A stretch of DNA of 64,000 nt from Dyella telluris (GCF_014297575.1 NZ_CP060412.1:4712001-4776000); one strand, 5' to 3'. Shown: positions 53,554-63,004, counted from the first letter of the stretch. A program made the numbers and translations. The notes: generated from the letters alone by a model not told the origin.

Positions 53554-54351
53554 TTGATCAAGGTCCTCTTCTCTGACGTCGATCAGACCATCCTCAACCA
53601 CGAACACCAGATTCCTGATCCGGTCGTTCGAAGCTTGAAGCGATTCGGCGAGCAGCGTCGCGTCATCCTCGCCACCGCGAGATCGCCTCAAGGCATTCGA
53701 TGGATCTGCGAAATCTTGGGCATCGAGCATGCGATCTGCTTCAACGGCGCTTGGATCGGTAATCCAGTACAGCAGACATGCCTCTGGGAAACCTCTCTGG
53801 ACCGGTCTCTCGCGCTATCCATTGTGAAGGCCGCACACGAGGCGGGCGTGCCCTGCCTCTGGTACGGGTCAGATGCGACCTACACCTTAGAGCGGACGGA
53901 GCTAGTCGAGCGGGAATCGGAGAACACCAGGGAAGCCGTGGTGGTGGTGCAATCCCTGGACGACTTGCCAGGGCAGCCGTTTAAGGTGATGGGCCTGACA
54001 GCCACGCCGCAGGACGGTCGTTTCGATCCGTTACGGACGCGCTTTGCTCCAGATTGCGCCGTTACATCTCCTCATTGGCACGTACTCGAGTTCACCCCAG
54101 GATCGGTGTCCAAGGGGAAGGCTGCCGCGCAGCTCGCTGAGCTCTTAGGTGTCCCGGCAACCGCGTGCGCAGCAGCTGGTGATGGCGAAAATGACATCAG
54201 CCTGCTGACATGGGCTGGCTTGCCTGTAACGGTCGCCAATGCCATTCCCGAGTGCATCGGCATGGCGAAGTATGTCGGGCTGTCAGCGGACGAAGCCGGC
54301 ATGGCGGACGTGGTGGACTGGATCGAGCGGGAAAGACTGATCGAAGCCTAG
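53554..54351 (+). CDS. Cof-type HAD hydrolase (sugar/FMN phosphatase-like)
   Basis: A 265 aa HAD IIB phosphatase. Motif I DVDQT (Asp-8, Asp-10), motif II Thr in LATARSPQG, motif III Lys in SKGKAAAQL and motif IV GDGENDISLL. Start codon is TTG at 53554, preceded by AAAGG seven bases before; no earlier ATG gives the domain. It dephosphorylates a small phosphorylated metabolite in the cytosol. The pairing of a YbjI-like phosphatase with a YbjJ-like MFS recalls the E. coli ybjI-ybjJ neighbourhood. Base composition looks lower in GC than upstream genes. Confidence 0.84.
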   Translation: MIKVLFSDVDQTILNHEHQIPDPVVRSLKRFGEQRRVILATARSPQGIRWICEILGIEHAICFNGAWIGNPVQQTCLWETSLDRSLALSIVKAAHEAGVPCLWYGSDATYTLERTELVERESENTREAVVVVQSLDDLPGQPFKVMGLTATPQDGRFDPLRTRFAPDCAVTSPHWHVLEFTPGSVSKGKAAAQLAELLGVPATACAAAGDGENDISLLTWAGLPVTVANAIPECIGMAKYVGLSADEAGMADVVDWIERERLIEA

Positions 54352-54670
54352 TGGCCTTGATTGGCTGCAAGGGTTACAGCCGGGCCGATCGCAGCCACAG
54401 CGCTCGGTACAAACTATGGGAATCCGCGCGGCGTTCCGTAGTCGCAGCCACTGGGCTAAGCAACTGACTATGTTACGGTTCGAAACCGGCTCGTCCCATC
54501 AGCACCCATAGTCTGCTCCCCAGCTGGAAGGAAGGAACAAACTATGCGTTCCGGCGGGTACAAACTATGGCATTCGGTCCACAAGCGTCACCCAGCGTGC
54601 GGGAACGCTTGCGCCGTTCGTCGATAAGCGTGGACGGGCAAGCGTCATCCCTGCAGCCTGCGGCACATCC
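54352..54670. other. 319-base gap with clustered ACTATG motifs
   Basis: No gene is supported. The region holds at least five ACTATG-centred motifs: GGTACAAACTATGG at 54406 and 54557, GGAACAAACTATGC at 54534, ACTATG at 54467, and one in reverse at about 54504-54514. It lies between the HAD gene and an orphan antitoxin gene. Confidence 0.6.
54406..54577 (+). repeat. cluster of GGTACAAACTATGG-type short repeats
   Basis: Three close copies in direct orientation starting at 54406, 54534 and 54557; the middle one also forms a GGAAC/GTTCC hairpin. Related copies form the inverted repeat at 49496-49540. See findings. Confidence 0.6.
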
Positions 54671-55042
54671 TCATGCTGACGTATCGGGCAAGTCCGACGG
54701 TCGCCACCATCCCTTGGTGACCGTCACGCCCGGCGCGCTCTCGCGCAGCACCTGCTCAAGGTCGTAGCGAGCCTGCAGCACCAGCCAGTACAACGCGCTG
54801 GTGTTCAGCGCGGACGCCAGGCGCACGGCGTCGTTGGCATGCATGGGCGCGCCGATGAGCATGCGGCGGATGTGCCAGATGGGCAGGCCGGAGCGGCGCG
54901 CCAGGTTGCTGGCGTTTACGGCGTTGGGACGCATGAAGTCATCGCGCAATACCGCCCCGGGGGAGCGCGGGCGGATGGCGGCATCAACGTGCATGCAGGG
55001 GTGAAGCAGAAGCGGAGGCGGCGGTAATGGGTCGAGGCGCAT
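54671..55042 (-). CDS. orphan HigA-like antitoxin
   Basis: A 123 aa protein with a HigA-type HTH: PGAVLRDDFMRPNAVNASNLARRSGLPIWHIRRMLIGAPMHANDAVRLASALNTSALYWLVLQARYDLEQVL. The ALNTSALYWLVLQARYDLE end is diagnostic of HigA/VapI antitoxins. A proline-rich, histidine-containing extension of about 35 residues at the N-terminus is not typical. AAGGAAA precedes the ATG at 55042. No HigB toxin is adjacent on either side, so it is solitary; it may now be a free-standing regulator. Confidence 0.74.
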   Translation of the reverse strand: MRLDPLPPPPLLLHPCMHVDAAIRPRSPGAVLRDDFMRPNAVNASNLARRSGLPIWHIRRMLIGAPMHANDAVRLASALNTSALYWLVLQARYDLEQVLRESAPGVTVTKGWWRPSDLPDTSA

Positions 55043-55206
55043 GAACGGCTTTCCTTGGTCCAGCTTTCCTTGGGGTGCACGACACCGGCGAATTCCGCTG
55101 ACGGAATCCGTGTAGGCAAAAGCCGGGTTGATACGTCCGGTATGGCCGGGTGTGGCGTGTCGGAACGGAGAACGACACGCCACAAGGCTCGATCATTCCG
55201 GTCCGC

Positions 55207-55533
55207 TTACGCGCTCGTCACCTGCCCGCTACCGAGCTGCCGGGCGTACTGCGCCAGACACTGCATGGCCACGGTGATGCCCTGCCGGTAGTAAGTGGCC
55301 AGCGGCCGCAGCGGCGGCACATCAAGGTGCCGTACCGTGCGGCGTAACCGCTCGTCTTCCTGGCAAAGCAGCGTGAGCGCATTCAGCGCAAACGCCACGT
55401 CGTCCAGCGTGGACAACCGAAGCGATGGCGACGTGTGGTAGGCCGCCGGAGGGTCGGCGGCGGGCGAAGCGCGTGAGGCGTGGCCCACTGGAAGGGCTGG
55501 GCACAGGCGTGCCGTATGATCGACGTTAGCCAT
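55207..55533 (-). CDS. small hypothetical protein
   Basis: A 108 aa protein of unknown family. A Pro/Ala-rich N-terminal third is followed by a helical region (LDDVAFALNALTLLCQEDERLRRTVRHLDVPPLRPLATYYRQGITVAMQCLAQYARQL). GTGGAG precedes the ATG at 55533. Same strand as the orphan HigA, 164 bases upstream of it. The 160 bases before its start are predicted to fold strongly (separate entry). Confidence 0.55.
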   Translation of the reverse strand: MANVDHTARLCPALPVGHASRASPAADPPAAYHTSPSLRLSTLDDVAFALNALTLLCQEDERLRRTVRHLDVPPLRPLATYYRQGITVAMQCLAQYARQLGSGQVTSA

Positions 55534-55560
55534 GATCAACTCCACTTAAGTTGGTGATGG

Positions 55561-55693
55561 TTAGCGGGTCGTCGGTGGTGGTACACCGGCGGCCCGCGAC
55601 TCACGGCATCGCTGCCGTGACCGCCCGCAACCTCGTCCGAAGACGCCCGCGAGCAGCAATTCCACCCTAGCCGAGCAGATCAAGCAGAGTCAT
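55561..55693 (-). ncRNA. structured leader or small RNA candidate
   Basis: On the minus strand this stretch contains, in order, a possible 8-codon reading frame (MTLLDLLG, 55693-55667) next to a GGGGAAACCCC hairpin, a CGTC-TTCG-GACG tetraloop hairpin (55634-55645), and an 8-bp perfect stem with 4-base loop (55601-55620), flanked by GGCGG/CCGCC arms. It ends 30 bases before the small hypothetical gene. Could be a leader, attenuator or separate RNA; I recognise no known family. Confidence 0.4.
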
Positions 55694-55811
55694 TGGGGGT
55701 TTCCCCTTGCGGCGTGTGGGGTTTATCCAGATTCCTGCAGGCCCGACAGGTGCCCGGCACGCCAGCCATTCTTTATGGCTTTTCTGAGGGCCGCAGACGC
55801 GGCCCGCCAGA

Positions 55812-57245
55812 TCAACCTTCCATCTCTTCCAGTTCCTTGCCGCGCGTTTCCTGCACGTAGCGCAGCACGAACACCACGGACAACGCAGCCGCCAAAGCGT
55901 AGAGACCATAGGCGCCGGCAAGGCCGATGCTGGTGAGCAGCATCGGGAACGTCACGGTAATGGTGAAGTTGGACACCCACTGCGCGGCGCCCGCCACGGC
56001 CAGACCGGAACCACGGATCTGGTTGGGGAACATCTCGCCCAGCATCACCCACATCACCGGGCCCCACGACATGTTGAAGAAGATCACGTAGAGGTTGGCC
56101 GCCACCAGTGCGAGCGTGCCTTGCCCGGCCGGCAGGCTGAGCTTGCCGCTGGCGTCGATGCCGCCATGCGCGAAGGCCCACGCCACCAGGGCGAGCGTGA
56201 TGGTCATGCCCACCGAGCCCACCCACAGCAGCGGCTTGCGACCCACGCGATCCACCAGCATCACCGCCACCAGGCAGGCGCCGATGCTGAGCGCACCGGA
56301 GAGCACGTTGATCAACAATGCATCGTTCTCGGAGAAGCCCACCGCCTGCCACAGCACGGCGCCGTAGTAGAACACCACGTTGATGCCCACCAGCTGCTGG
56401 AAGGTGGCAAGGCCAATGGCCACCCACACGATGGGGCGCACGCGCTTCGTGGTCTTGTCCAGCAGGTCGGAGAACTTCGGGTTGTGCCGATCCTGCGACA
56501 GCGAGGAGCCGATTTCCGCGAGCTTGGCGCGCGCTTCCTGCTCACCGTACAGGCGGGTCAGCACGTGGGTGGCTTCCTTGTCGCGCTTGCGCACCACCAG
56601 GAAACGCGGGCTTTCGGGAATGAACAGCAGCGACACCAGGAACAGCGACGACGGCAGCACCTGCATCCAGAACATCCAGCGCCATGCGTCCTGGCCCAGC
56701 CAGAGCGTGCCGGTGGAGCCGCCTGCGGCCCGGGCCAGCAGGTAGTTGCTGAGGAACGCACTGAACAGGCCGCTGATGATGGCGATCTGTTGCATCGTGG
56801 CCAACCGGCCGCGATAGCGTGCGGGCGCCACTTCGGCGATGTAGGCCGGTGCGATGACGCTGGCCGCGCCCACCGCGAAACCACCCGTGATGCGCGCCGC
56901 CACGAACAGCGCCGCGCTGGTTGCCGCGCCCGCGCCCAGCGCCGACAGCAGGAACAACAGCGCCGAGACGATCAGCACCGAACGGCGGCCCCACACGTCG
57001 GCCACGCGCCCGGCGAAGAACGCGCCGAAAGCACAGCCCAGCAGCATGGACGCCACCTGGAAACCGATGGCCGCCGAACTGGAGTGGAAGGCCTGCTTGA
57101 TGCCGTCGACGGTGCCGTTGATGACGCCGCTGTCGAAGCCGAACAGGAAGCCGCCCAGGGTGGCGACGCAACTGATCTGCACGATGAGTCGGGTGTTCTC
57201 TGCCTGGTTCGTGGCAGTCGGGCTGTCAAGCGCAACGCTGTTCAT
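55812..57245 (-). CDS. sugar porter MFS symporter (XylE-like)
   Basis: A 477 aa proton:sugar symporter with 12 helices. Signatures: GGFLFGFDSGVINGTV in helix 1, RVADVWGRRS loop 2-3, PESPRFLVVRKR after helix 6, VDRVGRKPLLW loop 8-9 and the closing VQETRGKELEEMEG. It is the last gene of the xylose operon, 78 bases after xylA, so xylose is the probable substrate, although no residue proves it. Start 57245 opens a normal cytoplasmic N-terminus. Confidence 0.88.
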   Translation of the reverse strand: MNSVALDSPTATNQAENTRLIVQISCVATLGGFLFGFDSGVINGTVDGIKQAFHSSSAAIGFQVASMLLGCAFGAFFAGRVADVWGRRSVLIVSALLFLLSALGAGAATSAALFVAARITGGFAVGAASVIAPAYIAEVAPARYRGRLATMQQIAIISGLFSAFLSNYLLARAAGGSTGTLWLGQDAWRWMFWMQVLPSSLFLVSLLFIPESPRFLVVRKRDKEATHVLTRLYGEQEARAKLAEIGSSLSQDRHNPKFSDLLDKTTKRVRPIVWVAIGLATFQQLVGINVVFYYGAVLWQAVGFSENDALLINVLSGALSIGACLVAVMLVDRVGRKPLLWVGSVGMTITLALVAWAFAHGGIDASGKLSLPAGQGTLALVAANLYVIFFNMSWGPVMWVMLGEMFPNQIRGSGLAVAGAAQWVSNFTITVTFPMLLTSIGLAGAYGLYALAAALSVVFVLRYVQETRGKELEEMEG

Positions 57246-57323
57246 GCTGTTGGTATCTCGTGTCGTTTCCGGTCGTCCCCTCCGGCAAGGCGCACCCCCG
57301 TGCGCCCTGCCCCCTTGCCACCG

Positions 57324-58661
57324 TCAACGCAGCAGATACTGGTTGATCAGGTTCTCGTAGCGCTCCTGCTTGCCGCTCTGTCGCGCCGGCTCGCCATGCT
57401 TGACGGCGTAGTCGTGCAGATCGGCAAGGCTGAGCTTGCCCTGGGCAAAATCGAGCCCGGAACTATAGTCGAAACTGGCGTAGCGGTCCGCGCGCCACTT
57501 TTCCAGCGGCGACTGGTTCAGCAGCGCGTGCGCCACTTCCAGGCCACGCGCAAACGCGTCCATGCCGCCGATATGGGCCAGGAACAGGTCGTCGGCGTCG
57601 GTGGATTCGCGGCGCGCCTTGGCGTCGAAGTTCAGGCCGCCCGGCGCCAGGCCGCCCTGGCGCAGCACCACCAGCATCGCGCCCACGGTGTCGTACAGGT
57701 CGGTCGGGAACTGGTCGGTATCCCAGCCGTTCTGCGCATTGCCGCGGTTGGCATCGATGCTGCCGAGCAGGCCGTGGTCGGAGGCCACCTGCAGGTCGTG
57801 CTCGAAGGTGTGGCCGGACAGCGTGGCGTGGTTGGCTTCGATGTTGAGCTTGAAATCCTTCTCCAGGCCATGCTCCTTGAGGAAGCCGGCCACGGTGGCG
57901 GAATCAAAGTCGTACTGGTGCTTCATCGGCTCCATCGGCTTGGGCTCGATCAGGAAGTTGCCCTTGAAGCCGATGCTGCGGCCGTAGTCACGCGCCATGG
58001 TGAGGAAGCGCGCGAAGTGATCCAGCTCGCGCTTCATCTGCGTGTTGTGCAGCGAGGCATAGCCTTCGCGGCCACCCCAGAACACGTAGCTCTCACCACC
58101 CAGCGCCACGGTGGCGTCCAGCGCGGCCTTGATCTGCACGGCGGCGCGCGCCACCACGGCAAAGTCCGGATTGGTCGCCGCGCCATTCATGTAGCGCGGA
58201 TGGCTGAACAGGTTGGCCGTGCCCCACAGCAGCTTCACGCCGGTGGCCTTCTGACGTTCGCTGGCCAGGCCCACCATGTGCTTCAGGTTGGCCTCGTATT
58301 CACGGATGTCGTCCGCGTCCGGCGCCATGTCAATGTCGTGGAAGCAGTAGTACGGCACGCCGAGCTTGGTGAAAAACTCGAAGGCGGCATCCATCTTCGC
58401 CTCGGCGCGCGCCATCGGCGTGGCTTCAGCCTCCCACGGGAAAACGCGCGTGCCCGGACCGAACGGATCGTGGCCCGCGTTGCAGAAGGTATGCCAGTAG
58501 CACACGGCAAAGCGCAGGTGCTCGGCCATGCTCTTGCCGCCGATCAGCTTGCCGGCGTCGTAGTGCTTGAACGCCAGCGGGTTGTCCGAGCCCTGGCCTT
58601 CGAACGGAATGCGTCCGATGCCGGGGAAATATTCGCGCTTGCCGATGAAGGGGGTGCTCAT
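57324..58661 (-). CDS. xylA: xylose isomerase
   Basis: Converts D-xylose to D-xylulose in the cytoplasm, using two divalent metals. The 445 aa match the family length. Catalytic regions are clear: [13 protein letters not shown] (catalytic His/Asp), [16 protein letters not shown] (metal-binding Glu region), [37 protein letters not shown] and [24 protein letters not shown] lies 11 bases before the ATG. In the same operon as xylB and a sugar symporter. Confidence 0.96.
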   Translation of the reverse strand: MSTPFIGKREYFPGIGRIPFEGQGSDNPLAFKHYDAGKLIGGKSMAEHLRFAVCYWHTFCNAGHDPFGPGTRVFPWEAEATPMARAEAKMDAAFEFFTKLGVPYYCFHDIDMAPDADDIREYEANLKHMVGLASERQKATGVKLLWGTANLFSHPRYMNGAATNPDFAVVARAAVQIKAALDATVALGGESYVFWGGREGYASLHNTQMKRELDHFARFLTMARDYGRSIGFKGNFLIEPKPMEPMKHQYDFDSATVAGFLKEHGLEKDFKLNIEANHATLSGHTFEHDLQVASDHGLLGSIDANRGNAQNGWDTDQFPTDLYDTVGAMLVVLRQGGLAPGGLNFDAKARRESTDADDLFLAHIGGMDAFARGLEVAHALLNQSPLEKWRADRYASFDYSSGLDFAQGKLSLADLHDYAVKHGEPARQSGKQERYENLINQYLLR

Positions 58662-58707
58662 GTGATCGGAATCCTTGTCGGGGAATGGATGCAGGTCCGG
58701 TTGGCCG

Positions 58708-60234
58708 TCAGGCGGCGCCCGTGACCGGGGAATGGGCGTACAGCGACCTGGCCACGTCGAGGTGGCGCAGGAAAACCTGGTAGTGCTGCCGGTAGGCGTC
58801 GACGTTGGCCGGGTCCGGACGCGTCGACAGCCCGGTGGCGATGACCACGTGCTCGCTGGCCAGCGCGGCGATATCCGCGTGGCCGCCACGGGCATGGTCA
58901 TTCGCCCATGCCGCCTGCAGCGCGGCGCCCAGTGCGGCGCCCTCGGCCTGCAGCGGTACTTCCACGGGCAGGTTGAACACGTCGGCGATCATCTGTCGCC
59001 ACGCAGCGCTGTGGCTGCCGCCGCCGGTCAGGCGAATCGCATCGAACCGCAGGCCCGTGGCCAGCAGGGCGTCGTAACCGCTGCGCAGCGCATAGGTCGC
59101 GCCTTCCATCGCCGCGCGGTAGATGTTGGCGCGCGTCACGTTGCCCAGATCCATGCCGTGCAGGCTGCCGCGTGCGTGCGGCAGGTCCGGCGTGCGCTCG
59201 CCGTTGAGGAACGGCAGCATCACCAGTCCACCTGCACCGGGCAGCGTGCCGGCCATCACGGTGTCGCCGTCGCGTGCACTGAAGCCGAACGCACTGGCCA
59301 CCATTTCCGTGGCCAGCGTGCAGTTCATGGTGCAGATCAGCGGCAGCCAGCCGCCGGTGGACGAACAGAACGCCGCCCAGCGGGCCTCGTCATCTACCAC
59401 CGCATGGTCCGCATGGGCGAATAGCGTGCCCGAGGTGCCCAGGCTGATGCTGAGCACACCGGAACGCACGTTGCCGGTGCCGATCGCGGCCATCATGTTG
59501 TCGCCGCCACCGGCGGAAACTCGCACACCCGGCGACAGGCCCAGCTCTTCGGCAATGCTGTCGCTGATGACAAAGCTTGCATCGGCCGCCACCAGCGGCG
59601 GCAGGCAGGCCAGCAGGTCGCGATGGGCATCGGTTGCGGCGAGCATGTCCGCCGACCACTGGCGCGTGCGCACATCCAGCCAGCCGGTACCCGAGGCGTC
59701 ACCGCATTCCATCCAGCGCTCGCCGGTGAGCCAGAAGTTCACGTAATCGTGCGGCAGCAGGATGGTGGCGAGCTTTGCGTACGCCTCCGGCCGGTGCTTG
59801 CGTGTCCACGGCAATTTCGACGCCGTATAGCCGGCCAGGATCGGGTTGCCACCCAGCGCCACGCAACGATCCGCGCCACCGGCGGCAGCCATGATCTCGT
59901 CACACTCGTTCTGCGTGCTCGTATCGCACCACAGCTTGACCGGCGCGAGCACGTTGCCGTCGGCATCCAGCGGTACGAAACCGTGCTGCTGGCCCGACAC
60001 GCCGATGGCGACGATCTCCGCGCGCAACTGTCGCGGCAGTTTGGCGAAGCAGGTACGCACGGCATCGATCCACCAGCTGGCGATCTGCTCGCGGCTGCCG
60101 TCATCGCCGGCGATCAGTTCGATCGACTGGCCGTGGGCGGCCACCACGCAGCGCGATTCCATGTCGTAGGCCACGAGCTTGACGCTCTGGGTACCCACGT
60201 CGATACCAACAACGAGGTTCATGGGCACGCGCAT
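58708..60234 (-). CDS. xylB: xylulokinase
   Basis: FGGY-family kinase of 508 aa that phosphorylates D-xylulose to D-xylulose 5-phosphate. Phosphate-binding N-terminus [12 protein letters not shown], substrate motif [15 protein letters not shown] and the FGGY signature region [22 protein letters not shown], then [10 protein letters not shown]. The ATG at 60234 overlaps the dgoD stop (TGATG); ATGs at 60222 and 60240 are possible. It lies between dgoD-like and xylA. Confidence 0.93.
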   Translation of the reverse strand: MRVPMNLVVGIDVGTQSVKLVAYDMESRCVVAAHGQSIELIAGDDGSREQIASWWIDAVRTCFAKLPRQLRAEIVAIGVSGQQHGFVPLDADGNVLAPVKLWCDTSTQNECDEIMAAAGGADRCVALGGNPILAGYTASKLPWTRKHRPEAYAKLATILLPHDYVNFWLTGERWMECGDASGTGWLDVRTRQWSADMLAATDAHRDLLACLPPLVAADASFVISDSIAEELGLSPGVRVSAGGGDNMMAAIGTGNVRSGVLSISLGTSGTLFAHADHAVVDDEARWAAFCSSTGGWLPLICTMNCTLATEMVASAFGFSARDGDTVMAGTLPGAGGLVMLPFLNGERTPDLPHARGSLHGMDLGNVTRANIYRAAMEGATYALRSGYDALLATGLRFDAIRLTGGGSHSAAWRQMIADVFNLPVEVPLQAEGAALGAALQAAWANDHARGGHADIAALASEHVVIATGLSTRPDPANVDAYRQHYQVFLRHLDVARSLYAHSPVTGAA

Positions 60235-61382
60235 CACCATTCCGCCACGCTGCCATCGGCATGACGCCATACCGGATTGCGCCAGCGGTGCCCAACCAGG
60301 GCTCGCTCGTTGACGTAGGCCTGATCGATCTCGATGCCCAAACCGGCTCCGTTCGGAATGGCCACGTAGCCATCCTCATAGGTGAACACGCTGCGATCGA
60401 CCACGTAGTCGAGCAGGTCGTTGTCGGCGTTGTAGTGGATGCCCAGGCTCTGTTCCTGGATGAAGGCGTTGTGGCACAGCGCATCGATCTGCAGGTTCGC
60501 CGCGAGCGCGATGGGCCCCAGCGGGCAATGCAGGGCCAGCGCCACGTCATAGGCCTCAGCCATGGCGGCGATCTTCAGTGTTTCGGTGATGCCGCCGGAG
60601 TGCGACGGATCGGGCTGGATGATGTCCACGCCGCCCGTCTGCAGCACGCGCTTGAAGTCGTAACGCGAATACAGCCGTTCGCCCAGCGCAATGGGCGCGG
60701 GCGACAGTGCCGCCAGTTCAGGGATGGCCTCAAGGTGCTCGGAAAGCACCGGCTCCTCGATGAACATGAGCTTGTACGGGCGCAGCTCGCGCATCAGCAC
60801 CTTGGCCATGGGCTTGTGCACGCGACCGTGGAAATCCACGCCCAGGCCGATATCCGGGCCCACCGCATCACGCACGGCCTGCACGTTCTCCAGCACGCGT
60901 TCCACCTTGGCGTAGGTATCCACGTACTGCATTTCCTCGGTGCCATTCATTTTCACGGCGGTGAAGCCGCGTGCCACGGCTTCCCTGGCGGCTCGCGCGG
61001 TATCGGCCGGGCGGTCGCCGCCGATCCAGGAATACGTGCGGATGCGGTCGCGCACCGGGCCACCGAGCAGTTCGTGCACGGGCACGCCCAGCTGCTTGCC
61101 CTTGATATCCCACAGGGCCTGGTCGATGCCGGCCAGCGCACTCATCAGGATCGGGCCGCCGCGATAGAAGCCGCCGCGATACATCACGTTCCAGTGGTCT
61201 TCGATGCGGCGCGGATCCTTGCCGATCAGGTAATCGGACAGCTCGTCCACGGCGGCGGCCACCGTCTGCGCCCTACCCTCCACGATCGGCTCGCCCCAGC
61301 CACTGACGCCAGCGTCCGTGTCGACGCGCACGAACAGCCAGCGCGGCGGCACGATGAAAGTGGTGATGGCGGTGATCTTCAT
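60234..61382 (-). CDS. dgoD: D-galactonate dehydratase-type enolase superfamily enzyme
   Basis: A 382 aa mandelate-racemase subgroup dehydratase, the same length as E. coli DgoD. Matching features include the N-terminal MKITAITTFIVPPRW, WGEPIVEGRA, GGFYRGGPILMSALAGIDQALWDIKG, the metal ligands in GVDFHGRVHKPMA, MFIEEPV and ALGERLYSR, and the C-terminal WRNPVWRHADGSVAEW. It normally turns D-galactonate into 2-keto-3-deoxygalactonate. No KDGal kinase or aldolase is nearby; its presence first in the xylose operon is unusual. Confidence 0.88.
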   Translation of the reverse strand: MKITAITTFIVPPRWLFVRVDTDAGVSGWGEPIVEGRAQTVAAAVDELSDYLIGKDPRRIEDHWNVMYRGGFYRGGPILMSALAGIDQALWDIKGKQLGVPVHELLGGPVRDRIRTYSWIGGDRPADTARAAREAVARGFTAVKMNGTEEMQYVDTYAKVERVLENVQAVRDAVGPDIGLGVDFHGRVHKPMAKVLMRELRPYKLMFIEEPVLSEHLEAIPELAALSPAPIALGERLYSRYDFKRVLQTGGVDIIQPDPSHSGGITETLKIAAMAEAYDVALALHCPLGPIALAANLQIDALCHNAFIQEQSLGIHYNADNDLLDYVVDRSVFTYEDGYVAIPNGAGLGIEIDQAYVNERALVGHRWRNPVWRHADGSVAEW

Positions 61383-61634
61383 GCTTGCTTGCGTTCCGGC
61401 CCCTGGCCTGCGGAGTGGCGACACCGGCCGCCCTCCTGGCGCCCGGGAGGGGCGTCCATACGGCTACCCCGAATACCGCCGGGATGCTGCAATCAGGCCG
61501 TGGGGGCCGCAATTGCGAAATCCGCCAACAAGGCAGGTTTTTTTCCCTGTCGCGTTGCGTCATGCCCGGTGCCGCCGGAACTGGTAGCGTCGGGCTTCCT
61601 GGGCCCTTTCCTACGCGGCCCCTATTGCCAGACC
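61383..61634. promoter_or_regulatory. divergent xylR / xylose operon promoter region
   Basis: Contains a perfect 10-bp palindrome CGCAATTGCG at 61508-61517 and a run of seven T at 61538-61544. Promoters for both directions must be here; the palindrome is the most likely XylR-related operator. No standard sigma70 boxes are obvious to me. Confidence 0.45.
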
Positions 61635-62801
61635 ATGTCTCCACATCGCATTGCCCTACTCTTTAACGCGAATAAGGTCTACGACCGGCAAATCATTGCC
61701 GGCATTGGCCAGTACCTGAAATCCACGCGCGTGGAGTGGGATCTCTTCATGGAAGAGGATTTCCGCAGCCGCACCCTTGGCATCCACCACTGGCGCGGCG
61801 ACGGCATCATTGCGGACTTCGACGATCCCACCGTGGCCGAGACGCTGGCCGACATACCCATCCCGGTGGTGGCCGTGGGCGGCTCTTATGTCGACGCCAG
61901 CCAGTACCCGGCGGTGACGCCCTACGTGGCCACCGACAACGTCAAGCTGGTGCGGCTGGCCTATGACCATCTGATCGAACAGGGCCTGCAGCGCTTCGCC
62001 TTCTACGGCCTGCCGCCCAACCCCGGCAACCGCTGGGCGCAGGAGCGTGAATCGGCGTTCCTGCGGATGATCGAGGCGGATCGGCTCGAGGGGCTGGTTT
62101 ACCGTGGCTCGTCGACCAGCGCAGGCGGCTGGGGCCGCGCCCAGGAGGACATGGCCACCTGGGTGAAGTCGCTACCCAAGCCGATCGGCATCATCGCGGT
62201 GACGGACGCCCGCGCACGCCAGCTGCTGCAGGCCTGCGTGGTGGCCGACGTGCCGGTGCCGGAACAGATCGCCGTGGTGGGCATCGACAACGACCCCATG
62301 GCACAGCTGCTCAGCCGCATCCCGCTCACTTCGGTGACGCAGGGCGCGGAGGAAATGGGCCGCATGGCCGCGCAGGTATTGCACCAGATGCTGCATGGCG
62401 GCGTGACCGCGGGCACCCGCGTGCTGGTGCCGCCGGTGGGCCTCAATATCCAGGCCAGCAGCCTGCACAAGCCGATGAAGAGCCCGCACGTGATGCGTGC
62501 CTGCCACTACATCCGCCAGTACGCCTGCCTGGGCATCAAGACCGAACAGGTCGCCGATTACGTCGGCATTTCCCGCACCCTGCTGGAAGAGCACTTCAAG
62601 CGCGAGCTCAAGCAGACCGTGCACCAGACCATCCTGGAGCACAAGCTGGAGATGGCCCGCAGCATGCTCAAGGACACCTCGCGGCCGCTGGCCGACGTGG
62701 CGGTACGCAGCGGCTTCACCTCGCTGCAGTACATGTACGCGGTGTTTCGGCGCGAGTTCAATTGCACGCCGCGGCAGTTCATCGAAAACGCGCGCTCTTG
62801 A
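61635..62801 (+). CDS. xylR: XylR, xylose-responsive activator
   Basis: A 388 aa regulator made of a LacI-like periplasmic-binding sensor domain (RIALLFNANKVYDRQIIAGIGQYL...VVGIDNDPMAQLL) and a C-terminal AraC-type double HTH (IRQYACLGIKTEQVADYVGISRTLLEEHFKREL; VAVRSGFTSLQYMYAVFRREFNCTPRQF). This architecture and length match E. coli XylR. Divergent from the xylose operon, so it likely activates that operon when xylose is bound. The ATG at 61635 gives the native sensor N-terminus. Confidence 0.93.
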   Translation: MSPHRIALLFNANKVYDRQIIAGIGQYLKSTRVEWDLFMEEDFRSRTLGIHHWRGDGIIADFDDPTVAETLADIPIPVVAVGGSYVDASQYPAVTPYVATDNVKLVRLAYDHLIEQGLQRFAFYGLPPNPGNRWAQERESAFLRMIEADRLEGLVYRGSSTSAGGWGRAQEDMATWVKSLPKPIGIIAVTDARARQLLQACVVADVPVPEQIAVVGIDNDPMAQLLSRIPLTSVTQGAEEMGRMAAQVLHQMLHGGVTAGTRVLVPPVGLNIQASSLHKPMKSPHVMRACHYIRQYACLGIKTEQVADYVGISRTLLEEHFKRELKQTVHQTILEHKLEMARSMLKDTSRPLADVAVRSGFTSLQYMYAVFRREFNCTPRQFIENARS

Positions 62802-62961
62802 GCGACGCGGGCATTCAGCCCTAAAACACAGGCCATCCCTGGCCCGATCAAGCGCCGGCCCCGGGGAGGGCCACATGGCCTGGCGCGAAACCTTTGCCGG
62901 GTCGCGGCCACCCGTTGCACACGCGCCGGAAAGCCGGGCGCGTCGAGCTGGCTGGATGAAA

Positions 62962-62991
62962 CTCGCCCCGGCGCACGCGCACCGGGGCGAG
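62962..62991. terminator. bidirectional hairpin between xylR and the GH3 gene
   Basis: CTCGCCCCGG/CCGGGGCGAG, perfect 10-bp arms with a 10-base loop, 13 bases before the GH3 stop codon position on the minus strand. Serves the convergent xylR (+) and GH3 (-) genes. No T-tract. Confidence 0.6.
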
Positions 62992-63004
62992 GAACACCGC
63001 GCGA

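Noticed and set aside
56121..58724. 867-codon plus-strand frame opposite the sugar symporter and xylA
   Set aside because: Shadow frame crossing two real genes and their gap; no features.
61538..61544. Run of seven T that could be a terminator
   Set aside because: Only a weak stem (CCGCC/GGCAGG) precedes it, and it lies in the xylR leader where a terminator is not expected.
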